Positions 54,201-61,330 of a stretch of 64,000 bases of DNA are shown here, piece after piece; within the stretch, counting starts at the first letter, position 1; each line of letters opens with the position of its first letter. Under the pieces are notes generated by a model. It was not told the DNA's origin and made no database searches. It saw only the letters and a program-made list of their open reading frames with translations. Position numbers and translations under genes: made by a program. The stretch is from Azorinus chamasolen (taxonomy: Eukaryota; Mollusca; Bivalvia; Cardiida; Solecurtidae), in contig OY755237.1 of assembly GCA_963576725.1 (NCBI GenBank), positions 56,085,805-56,149,804 on the forward strand, written 5' to 3'.

Positions 54201-56171
54201 TCCTATATTAGTGAAGCCAGAGTTATGTACCTTCTGCATGACACTTCCTCTCATTATGCTCTTTCCATATATGAAGTTTCAATCAACTGGCATCAGGCAT
54301 ATTGAAGATCTAGCTAGAGTATTATTTACTCACCTATCTGCGGTGTAGGTACACTGGGCAGGCTGGGAGCAGCCTTGTTCAGATCTGCTGAGAGCTTCTC
54401 CAGTTTTTTTAGGTACTCATTGATCACAGTCAGCTGATTTTGGTGCTCCTCGTTCAGGTCATCACTTACCTCCCTTGGGATGTGTTGAAGGTAGACCTAA
54501 TTGATAAAACTAACCAGAATAAAATATCATGCAAAACATAATTGTTTACATTTGAATAGTTTCTTTATAATTTTTACTCTTCTATTCTCTCATTTGAGGG
54601 GTCTCGGTGGCCGAGTGGCTATGGTCTTCGACTGACAATTACTTAGCTCCTCACTGCTGTTGTTCGATTGCCGGTCTGGGCATCTGGATTTTTCATGCGA
54701 GGAAACCTTAAAACTGGATTGCTGTAAGTCAGTGATTCTTCTCAGGCGTTCTTCAGTGCAATAAAATATTGGGTAACTGTATAGGTGTCTTTAAATATTG
54801 TGACTTGCAATATTAGGTTTATACTGAAAATGTGTCATAATATTGTGTAACTGTTTGTGTATCAAAATATTGGGTTAACTCTGCATGTATCATTTACACT
54901 AGGTCACTTACAATATTTGGTAACTCTGCATGTATCATTTACACTAGGTCACTTACAATATTTGGTAACTCTGCATGTATCATTTACACAAGGTCACTTA
55001 CAATATTTGGTAACTCTGCATGTATCATTTACACTAGGTCACTTACAATATTTGGTAACTCTACATGTGTCACTATCACATGCATTGTCTCATCTACTGG
55101 CAATGGGGGAATCAGCTTGTAGGACTTCTGACTCTACGAAGCAAAGCAAAGATGGTCATAGCATGACTGAACATTGAACATATGCAGTCCACACCCACCT
55201 AGAACATATACAGTCAGGACATATAGTCCACACCTAGAACATAGTCCACGTCCAGAACATATATAGTCCACACCTAAAACATATACAGTTCACACCTAGA
55301 ACATATACAGTCTACACCCAGTAAGACAAAGTCTGACGAACTGACCAATTTTTTCAGTACGTCAGTCATTTTCCATCCCAAAGTGTATGTTTACACATAA
55401 TTATCGTGTTTGCAGCGTAATTAAGAAAATACAGTTTTCAACTAGAACCAGACGACATATTTTCCAGACGGAAGTAATCTAATGTTTAAAGGGTAATGGA
55501 GATGGATTTTACAAAGGAATTAAGGTACAATTGAGGGAAATGTCAAATGACTTTTGAGACACACTCACATCTAGTCTACATGTAGGTTATTGCCAAATCC
55601 CTACAAAGTTGATATAACATGTTTCGACTGTACTTCAAAACATACTCGTAAAACCTGGCAGTTGGTGGACTAAAATATCGTGATGCACCGACGACTGGGT
55701 TTGTTTTTCAACTTACAGTTGTCTATTTAACCATTACGAATATACATAACGAATATCCCCAATGGTTCCTTATTCATAATCAGGGAAAAGGGGGGGGGGG
55801 GGGAAGCTTGTTTCATCAAGCTTTACATGCACAGAATCTTTGAAAGTATTCTCGATTAATTATCGATAATAATGTTCGATTCAATTCGATAATCGATTAT
55901 GATTTTGGTCCAATTCTCTATCCCTAATTATAATATAAGTCCAATCTTAATGACAAACACAGTTGATATTTCAATTCCTTCATAGTACTGTACATGAATT
56001 ATCAAGTGAACATACAAGCAAGACTTTCTCTATCTGTTTGCTCTGGGTTTCCTGGTCCGTGATGTACTCTCCCCGCTGGGCCAAACCATACTGTACCAGG
56101 TGAGATGCTATGTCCAGGCCATTTAGGTCCAGGTTCACTGTCATATACTCATTCTCAAAACCATTCTTTTC
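44882..56171 (-). CDS. Multi-Tudor-domain protein (TDRD-like), 3' part (6 exons)
   Basis: Exons in transcript order: 56171-56016, 54496-54334, 53250-53115, 52340-52178, 48916-48789, 45278-44882. Donors and acceptors are GT/AG and all phases fit, giving about 380 residues. First comes the end of one extended Tudor unit (VNLDLNGLDIASHLVQYGLA), then a helical linker (NEYLKKLEKLSADLNK). Next is a complete Tudor core with the WYR and FVDYGN motifs that form the methyl-arginine cage, the SN-like half (ALPPKYHSLPCQATRARL ... LQAKVV, TVELHEQ), and a 130-residue acidic tail ending in a basic KARKRKAK patch. Extended Tudor proteins usually bind dimethyl-arginine on Piwi proteins in germ granules; that role is inferred. 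I could not decide which TDRD member it is. The 5' part is outside the window. Confidence 0.88.
45323..45957. mobile_element. A MITE, F pair and B MITE in the last Tudor intron
   Basis: 45323-45557 A (AACTCTTTCCCTGTTTAATA to GAAAGAAAGGGTTAA). 45595-45665 F (CAAACAGTTTGGATCTTAAA ... TTGTATCTGAACTATTTG). 45680-45957 B (CGCATAGGCTATTTTTAGAT, centre TGCTCCTATAGTAGCAACTG, end ATGAGTTAA). The A copy starts about 45 bp from the terminal exon. Confidence 0.7.
45958..46885. other. Intron DNA with pieces of an A MITE
   Basis: 46263-46328 is an A left end up to CAGATCAGACCCTGATCA. 46585-46640 is an A right end (GATGAATATTCATGATGTCA ... CAACAGGGAAATAG). About 250 bp of unrelated sequence separates them. 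The rest shows nothing recognised. Confidence 0.4.
46886..48781. mobile_element. A MITE split by a Helentron-like element
   Basis: Left part 46886-47054: CAACCCTTCACTCCATGTAT, GCAAACAGAGTAGACCCAGA, to GATATGCCATAATA. Right part 48742-48781: TCATCATTTCTTATATGAAT ATTCATGGAGTTAAAGG. Intact A copies read these two parts with about 30 bp between them. Confidence 0.72.
47055..48741 (+). mobile_element. Helentron/Pearl-like element, about 10 cores, both ends intact
   Basis: 5' AACAAGAGGGCCATGATGGC CC, then the box GCTCACCTGG. Cores of about 155 bp contain GGGCGGGGCCATTTTTGGTC, GGGGGTCATAATTTGAACAA and GGACCATTAGATGATGCTAC. A run of ACGACGCACATACGC units lies at 48613-48690. The 3' hairpin CTCACCTGGCAC TTT GTGCCAGGTGAG is followed by CTAAAAA. 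Non-coding; it sits in a Tudor intron. Confidence 0.85.
48789..48916 (-). CDS. Tudor protein exon: SN-like half, last strands
   Basis: Acceptor TTTTCAG precedes 48916, donor GTAAGT from 48788. It encodes GVRPLTVELHEQTSDGLVEE, then LVYKSVIDSGSIVYLPPSLD and TPP. The V-x-L-H-x-x-x-S-D-G-L run closes the Tudor/SN unit. A nested Helentron-like element and MITE remnant lie immediately downstream in the intron. Confidence 0.85.
49001..49206 (+). mobile_element. Helentron-like 5' end, truncated
   Basis: AACAAGAGGGACATGAGAGT CATACAACTCTTATGT: the constant start followed by a hairpin ACATGAGAGT / ACTCTTATGT with one mismatch. No cores are recognised before the next element begins at 49207. Confidence 0.5.
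49207..49733 (+). mobile_element. Helentron-like element, short, both ends present
   Basis: 5' AACAAGAG, hairpin GTGCCAGTGGGCAC, box ATACGCCCG. A GACAGACGG-type run sits at 49670-49685. 3' hairpin TGCCCCCTGAC TATT GTCAACGGGGCA, then TAAAAA. Contains ACCTTGACCTT and a unit starting AACTAGAAAATTGTGTCTGT that is repeated at 49876. Confidence 0.7.
49876..50388 (+). mobile_element. Duplicate Helentron-like 3' portion interrupted by a SINE
   Basis: AACTAGAAAATTGTGTCTGT AAGAC (49876) matches 49571. Then comes the SINE, then AATGAAAAAACTGTGACAAC to the hairpin TGCCCCCTGACTATTGTCAA CGGGGGCA and TAAAA. The flanking ACCATCTTCACATCAAG is also present after both copies, so the duplication is longer than the element end. 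Confidence 0.7.
49895..50260 (+). mobile_element. tRNA-derived SINE
   Basis: Perfect B box GGTTCGAATCC at 49924-49934 with GACTTGGGATCGAAAGGTCC before it, as in a tRNA-type head. The body includes CTCTACCCAGGTGTATAAAT GGGTACCTG and GCCTTGGGCGCCGAGTG, phrases typical of mollusc SINEs. The A-box side is weak or shared with the host. Right end not sharply defined. Confidence 0.72.
50389..50820. other. Intron DNA with duplicated flank and A relic
   Basis: 50420-50470 repeats 49765-49815. 50500-50545 is an A right end (GCAGAGTATACAAAGG ... ACTAAAGGGTAAA). 50625-50760 resembles a single degenerate satellite core. A short TGGATGGA run lies at 50788-50818. Confidence 0.42.
50821..51906 (+). mobile_element. 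Helentron/Pearl-like element with five cores
   Basis: 5' AACAAGAG, hairpin GCTGTCACAGGACAGC, box GCTCGACTATTC. Cores of about 160 bp with AAAAGGGCCATAATTCTGTC AAAATGCTTGACAGAG. A GACGCCGACGCCGACACC run at 51841-51860. 3' hairpin GCTCCACTATTC TTC GAATAGTTGAGC, then TAAAAA. Confidence 0.83.
51958..52168. mobile_element. A-type MITE at the donor of a Tudor exon
   Basis: Right end GAGGGAAAGGGTTAA, palindrome AAAGCAAACAGAGCAGACTC / GATCAGGGTCTACACTGTTT around TTTCCTATAGGAACC. Left end eroded. On the gene strand its TTAA starts about ten bases after the exon end at 52178. Confidence 0.75.
52178..52340 (-). CDS. Tudor protein exon: SN-like half, first part
   Basis: It encodes KMRALPPKYHSLPCQATRAR, LAHLQPPNSVVSWTK and TSLLNMMNVLANKPLQAKVV. 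The RxLP...P.qA..a.La pattern after FVDYGN is the standard continuation of an extended Tudor domain. Donor GTAGGT begins at 52177. A TTAA-type MITE is inserted from the tenth intron base or so. Confidence 0.9.
52475..53114. other. Tudor intron: A relic, C-rich repeats, small duplications
   Basis: 52480-52610 A relic (CAAACAGAGTAGACCCACTT). 52630-52850 carries CCCCCCTCCCCCGTC and CCCCCCCCCTCCC-type runs. TAGTATTGATCATATTGAA occurs twice in tandem at 52857-52894. No exon seen. Confidence 0.45.
53115..53250 (-). CDS. Tudor protein exon: Tudor core with aromatic cage
   Basis: It reads GLHCCAQFSYDLCWYRSLI, then MDIYPETKQYLVLFVDYGN and SEVLTIQ. Phenylalanine (QFS), tryptophan-tyrosine (WYR), tyrosine and asparagine (DYGN) are at the cage positions of dimethyl-arginine-binding Tudor domains. 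Acceptor TTTCAG precedes 53250; donor GTAAGC from 53114. The domain looks intact. Confidence 0.92.
53396..54310. repeat. B left end followed by a satellite of about 145 bp, five units
   Basis: 53396-53468: B left terminal repeat (CTTATAGGCTATTTTTAGAC, CTACCGAAAAGGAGC). From 53469 a short hairpin GTTTTTGTCACAAAAAC opens a core array with AAAGGGCAATAACTCCAAAA, ATTATGGCCCTTGTTCATGA and GTTATCGTCCGGACAA. It ends just before exon 54334. Probably another Helentron-like element with a worn 5' end. Confidence 0.62.
54334..54496 (-). CDS. Tudor protein exon: linker helix
   Basis: The acceptor AATTAG abuts 54496 and the donor is GTGAGT from 54333. It starts VYLQHIPREVSDDLNEEH, then INEYLKKLEKLSADLNKAAP and the proline-rich SLPSVPTPQI. 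The heptad-like leucines suggest a helix before the next Tudor core. Confidence 0.85.
54597..54770 (+). mobile_element. tRNA-derived SINE (Ser/Leu-type head), decayed
   Basis: A box in GGTCTCGGTGGCCGAGTGG (54600-54618) and B box GTTCGATTGCC (54662-54672). Body CATGCGAGGAAACCTTAAAA CTGGATTGC resembles the common mollusc SINE body. The anticodon region is not foldable as a functional tRNA. Confidence 0.7.
54877..55079. repeat. 45-bp tandem repeat, 4.5 copies
   Basis: Unit AACTCTGCATGTATCATTTA ... CAATATTTGGT, starting at 54877, 54922, 54967, 55012 and 55057 (partial). The first four differ at one or two bases. Being a multiple of three, it generates an open frame (54857-55177) that is not a gene. 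Confidence 0.9.
55163..55330. repeat. Short irregular tandem repeat
   Basis: Units of 22-26 bp built on AGAACATATACAGTCCACAC C, about seven copies with indels. 55331-56010 after it is intron DNA with a poly-G tract (55789-55803) and the dyad-rich TCGATTAATTATCGATAA near 55852. Confidence 0.75.
56016..56171 (-). CDS. Tudor protein exon: SN-like end of an upstream Tudor unit
   Basis: 52 codons in phase 0; the acceptor (TTTACAG on the minus strand) lies at 56172 upward and the donor is GTATGT from 56015. It starts EKNGFENEYMTVNLDL, followed by NGLDIASHLVQYGLAQRGEY. This is the typical end of an extended Tudor domain, so at least one further Tudor core must be encoded upstream, beyond 56171. I find no matching exon between 56172 and 57466. 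Confidence 0.85.
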
Positions 56172-56270
56172 CTGTAAATACATGGCAAATAAATTGTGAT
56201 ATTCTGCAACCTTTAGCATGCTAAGCAAATTATCCTCTGCTCAAATAGTTGTTTGAAACAATTAGGTCTC

Positions 56271-56695
56271 AACCCTTTCCTCCATAAATATGCCTTTCTA
56301 CGCGTCTGTAAAAGTCACTTTTTTAAAACATTGTGATAAAAATAATGTCTCCTTAACCCATTCCCTCATACTGACGACTTTTGACAACTCTTTGTGAGTC
56401 ACTTTGTGAAACCATTGTGATAAATAAGAGCATTTGCTCCTATAGGAGCAAATGCTCTATTTATCACAATGGTTTCAAACTACAAAATTCTGAAATTTTC
56501 CTTTTCTCTAGTTAATGCTCCTTTTCGGTAGAGTTGAATCTAAAAATAGCCTATGAGGTAATGGGTTAAATTTGGATCTTGTGTAATTTTGTCAGATTCG
56601 ATTAAGCTTTTCAGAAACTATTAAACGAGTGTCAGACAGTTGGGATCCTGATTAGATGCCGAGTTAATCAACATCTCTAAATCCAAGCTGATTGA
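56271..56695. mobile_element. B MITE, complete, between B and F remnants
   Basis: 56353-56569: TTAACCCATTCCCTCATACT start, centre TTTGCTCCTATAGGAGCAAA with long arms, end GAGGTAATGGGTTAA. 56271-56352 is a second B-type left end. 56628-56695 is an F half (CAGTTGGGATCCTGATTAGA). It lies upstream of the first visible Tudor exon. Confidence 0.8.
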
Positions 56696-57466
56696 AAAAA
56701 TGCGATTCTGGACGCAGATAGCGGTGTAAGGATTAAGTATAAAGTATAAATCTTCCCTCTTTATTTCCAAATAAACAATAATTGTGTCCACAAGACATGA
56801 ATGCCCCACTTCAACATTTGTCACAAATTTGACATGAAGTGTCAAAGTCAAGGACAATATGTTGTGTTTCACACTCAATAACAAAAGAAAAACTTGTTGA
56901 TAACACAGAAATCATCCGATATGATCAGTCTCCGATTTCGGGACAAAAATATGAATATTCGTTGGATTTTCACATCAATGGCCTATGTGTGTCAGTCAAA
57001 AGAGTCAAATCATGAAAAGAGAATGTCTACCGGGTAATACTAAATGTATATCCAATACGTCTGTTACACATATAAACTGATTTTTACGACAGATTTCATG
57101 TATGTTTCCGTAGCAATAAAAAAATATATTTTTTACAATACAACCAACTCTTTCCTGGCCATGTGCTTTAGCACTAAGTTAGCTGCAAGTGACACAATTT
57201 CCGATTTATTTTGTTTCGCAAAACTGGCAAAAACATTAGCACAGTACAGCCTCTAAGTTAAACTAGACAAGAAACCGCCAATGTCGGTATGGCCGGATTG
57301 CCGATTAAAGTGATACAGATGTACAGTCAATCATTATACATTTCTGCATCAGCAGATGCTGAAGGCATAATAAATAGTTAAACATATTCCAATTGCATGT
57401 AATGAGGTCCTCATTATGACTCCACATGTTAAAAAGGTAAATCTAGAAATTCATTGAAGCATAAAA
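56696..57466. other. No gene recognised
   Basis: Searched on the minus strand for the next upstream Tudor exon (phase 0 donor) without success. 57425-57466 ends AAGCATAAAAA, the tail of a lost Helentron-like copy. Confidence 0.4.
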
Positions 57467-59525
57467 AACAAGAGATGTTTGTAAAACATGTATACCCCCA
57501 GACCCCCTGACCTTTGATCTGGTGACCTCAACTATAGAGGTCATCTAGTGGTCATGACTAATCACCACAGCAACTTTGACAATCCTAAGCCAAACCACTA
57601 ATCATTTATTGATCTGAAAACATTTCACAAGTTAATGGTGACCTTGACCTTTGACCTAGTGACCTCAACAACTATAGGGGTCATCTAGTGGTCACGACCA
57701 ACCACCACAGCAAGTTTGAAGATCCCCAACCAAACCATTGAGCAGTTATTAATCAGAAACCATTTCATCTGTTAAGGTCATGGTGACCTTAGTCTTTGAC
57801 CTAGTGACCTCAAAATCAATAGGGGTCATCTAGTTGTCATGACCAACCACCACAGTACGTTTGAAGATCCTAAGCCAAACCCTTGAGCAGTTATTGATTG
57901 GAAACCATTTCACCAGTTAATGTCATGGTGACCTTGACCTTTGACCTAGTGACCTAAAAAACATTAGGGGTAATCTAGTGGTCATGACCAACCACCACAG
58001 CAAGTTTGAAGATCCTAAGCCAAATCCTCGAGCAGTTATTGATTGGAAACCATTTCACCAATTAAGGTCATGGTGACCTTGACCTTAGACCTAGTGACCT
58101 CAAAAACAAGAGGTCTCATCTAGTTGTCATGACCAACCACCACAGCAAATTTGAAGATCCTAAGCCAAACCCTTGAGCAGTTATTGATCAAAAACAATTT
58201 TACCAGTTACGGTCATGGTGACCTTGAACTTTGACCTAGTGACCTCAAAAACAATAGGAGTCATCCAGTGGTCATGGCCAACTACCACAGCAAGTTTGAA
58301 GATTCTAAGCCAAACCCTTGAGCAGTTATTGATCGGAAACCATTTCACCAGTTAAGGTCATGGTGACCTTGGCCTTTGACCTAGTGACCTCAAAAACATT
58401 AGGGGTCATCCTGTGGTCATGACCAACCACCACAGCAAGTTTGAAGATCCTAAGCCAAGCCCTTGAGCTGTTATTGATCGGAAACCATTTCACCAGTTAA
58501 GGCCATGGTGACCTTGACCTTTGACCTAGTGACCTCAAAAACAAGAGGGTTCGTCTAGTTGTCATGACCAACCACCACAGCAAATTTGAAGATCCTAAGC
58601 CAAACCCTTGAGCAGTTATTGATCAAAAACTATTTTATTAGTTAAGGCCATGCTGACCTTGACCTAGTGACCTCAAAAACAATAGGAGTCATCCAGTGGT
58701 CATGACCAACTACCACAGCAAGTTTAAAGATTCTAAGCCAAACCCTTGAGCAGTTATTGATCGGAAACCATTTAACCAGTTAAGGTCATGGTGACCTTGA
58801 CCTTTGACCTAGTGTCCTCAAAAACTATAGTAGTCATCTAGTGGTCATGACGAACCACCACAGCAAGTTTGAAGATCCTAAGCCAAGCCATTGAGCTGTT
58901 ATTGATCAGAAACCATTTCACCAGTTAAAGCCATGGTGACCTTGACCTTTGACCTAGTGACCTAAAAAACAAGAGGGTTCATCTAGTTGTCATGACCAAC
59001 CACCACAGCAAATTTGAAGATCCTAAGCCAAACCCTTGAGCAGTTATTGATCAAAAACTATTTTATTAGTTAAGGTCATGCTGACCTTGACCTTTGACCT
59101 AAAAAACAATAGGAGTCATCCAGTGGTCATGACCAACTACCACAGCAAGTTTAAAGATTCTAAGCCAAACCCTAGAGCATTTATTGATCAGAAACCATTT
59201 AACCAGTTAAGGTCATGGTGACCTTGACCTTTGACCTAGTGTCCTCAAAAACTATAGTAGTCATCTAGTGGTCATGACGAACCATCACAGCAAGTTTGAA
59301 GATCCCAAGCCAAACTCTTGAGCAGTTATTGATCGGAAACTATTTCACCAGTTAAGGTCATTGTGACCTTGACCTTTGACCTCAAAAACAATAGGGGTCA
59401 TTTAGTTGTCATGACCAACCACCACAGCAAGTTTGAAGATTCTAGGCCAAGTCGTTTATTAGTTATCGATCGGAAACAAAAAGGTCAACCTGGAAATTCT
59501 CTAAGTCAATGAAGCGTAAAAACTA
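57467..59525 (+). mobile_element. Helentron/Pearl-like element with about 14 cores rich in TGACCT boxes
   Basis: 5' AACAAGAG, hairpin ATGTTTGTAAAACAT, box ATACCCCCAG. Cores of about 146 bp carry GGTCATGACCAACCACCACA GCAAGTTTGAAGATCCTAAG and GTGACCTTGACCTTTGACCT AGTGACCTC. Ends GAAGCGTAAAAA without a clear large hairpin. Non-coding. Confidence 0.8.
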
Positions 59526-59529
59526 GGTC

Positions 59530-59590
59530 AACAAGAGCACCGCAAGACGGGGCAATATACGCCCGAATGCTGTTCTATAAAATTATGTTG
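59530..59590 (+). mobile_element. Helentron-like 5' end, cut by the next element
   Basis: AACAAGAGCACCGCAAGACG GGGC: constant start followed by an imperfect stem, box ATACGCCCG like that at 49207. Only 61 bp remain before AACAAGATG at 59591. Confidence 0.6.
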
Positions 59591-60991
59591 AACAAGATGT
59601 GTTTGTGAAACACTATGCCCCCTGGATATGATATTTGACCCTAAAGGATGACCTTGATCTTGACATGTCACCCCTCAAACTGTGCAGCTTCATGGGGCGC
59701 ACATGCATACCACATATCAAGTCTGTATCTCTACTGGTTCAAAAGTTATGGCCAATGTTAAAGTTTGTGACCTTTGACCATGAAGGATATGACCTTGACA
59801 TGGTACCCCTCAAACTGTGCAGCAAAATGAGAAACACATGTATACCAACTATCAAGTCTGTATCTCTACTAGTTCAAAAGTTATGGCCAATGTTAAAGTC
59901 GGTGACCTTTGACCCTGAAAGATGACCTTGACCTTGAAATGTCACCCCCTAAAATGTGCAGCTTCATGAGATACACATGCATACCAAATATTAAGACTTT
60001 ATCTCTATTGGTTCAAAAGTTAGGGCCAATTTGAAGTTGGTGACCTTTGACCCTGAAGAATGACCTTGACATTTCACCCCTCACACTGTGCAGCTTCATG
60101 AGATACACAATCATGCCATATGTCAAGTCTCTATCTGTAGTGGTTCAAAAGTTATGACCAATGTTAAAGTCGGTGATTTGACCCATGTGTTTGACCTCTG
60201 ACCTTTAAAGATGACCTTGACATGTCACCCCTCAAAATGTGCGGCTTAATGAGATACATATGCGTGCCAAATATCAAGTCACTAGCTGTACTGGCTCAAA
60301 AGTTATGACCAATGTTAAAGTTACAGACAAAGAAACAGACAATTTGACCTTTGACCCTGACATATGACCTTGACCTTGACATTTCACCCCTCAAAATGTG
60401 CAGGTTTATGAGATACACAAACATGCCAAATATCAAGTCTCTATCTCTACTGGTCATAAAGTTATGGCCAATGTTAAAGTCGGTGATTTGACCAATATAT
60501 TTGACCTCTGACCTTGAAGGATGACCTTGACCTTGACATGTCACCCCTCAAAATGCGCGGCTTTATGAGATACATATGCATGCCAAATATCTAGTCTCTA
60601 TCTGTACTGACTCAAAAGTTATAACCAATGTTATAGTTGCGTTAAAGTTACAGACAAAAAACAGACAATTTGACCTTTGACCCTAAAGATGACCTTGACC
60701 TTGACATGTCACCCCTCAAAATGTGCAGCTTCATGAGATACACAAACATGCCAAATATCAAGTCTCTACCTCTACTGGTCCAAAAGTTATGGCCAATGTT
60801 AAAGTCGATAATTTGACCCATATATTTGACCTCTGACCTTGAAGGATGACCTTGACCTTGACATGTCACCCCTCAAAATGTGCGGCTTCATGAGATACAT
60901 ATGCATACCAAATATCAAGTCTCTATCTGTACTGGATCAAAAGTTATGACCAATGTTAAAGTTGCTGACAAACAAACAGACAAACAGACAA

Positions 60992-61027
<36 letters not shown>

Positions 61028-61073
61028 GGCAAAAACAATATGCCCCCCAGATCTTATCTGGGGGGCATAAAAA
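59591..61073 (+). mobile_element. Helentron/Pearl-like element with about nine cores
   Basis: 5' AACAAGAT, hairpin GTGTTTGTGAAACAC, box TATGCCCCCTGG. Cores of 130-170 bp with TGACCTTGACATGTCACCCC TCAAA, ACCAAATATCAAGTCTCTAT and AAAAGTTATGGCCAATGTTA. A (GACA)n run at 60966-61026, then a 13-bp perfect 3' hairpin ATGCCCCCCAGAT CTT ATCTGGGGGGCAT and AAAAA. Confidence 0.85.
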
Positions 61074-61089
61074 TAAAGGAGCAGTTAGT

Positions 61090-61330
61090 TGCACAAGAAA
61101 TTGCTACCCGAAACTATCAAAGGGCAATAACTCCAGAATGAAAAATATCCAAGATATGAGCATGGTAAGAACAGTGTACATAGCAATCATTTTCAGACTT
61201 TCAGACTTTTTTGAACTTTGGAAAAAAAGTCGAGAAAGTTTAAACCGAACGTGACATAAGTGCGTTTAACCTTTCACCTTCAAATATGACTGACCTTAAA
61301 GGTAATGATGTAGGTCTAGTTAGCTACAGC
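61090..61330. other. Single satellite-like core
   Basis: Contains ATCAAAGGGCAATAACTCCA and a T-rich stretch near 61200, as single cores of other arrays do. No tandem copies. The open frame 60880-61254 runs from the microsatellite into this and is not a gene. Confidence 0.4.

Noticed and set aside
54600..54680. tRNA-Ser or tRNA-Leu gene
   Set aside because: A and B boxes are present, but the anticodon stem is broken and the B box is off-consensus; a decayed SINE explains it better.
54857..55177. 106-codon open frame with a repeated protein motif
   Set aside because: The 45-bp tandem repeat is a multiple of three and creates the frame; no splice or start context.
59635..60544. Repeated open frames with DLDLDM-type and SRSEVK-type peptides
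   Set aside because: Translations of TGACCTTGACC-containing cores on either strand; they vary with indels between units.
60880..61254. 124-codon open frame rich in TNRQTDRQTD
   Set aside because: It reads through the (GACA)n microsatellite and the 3' hairpin of a Helentron-like element; no protein family.
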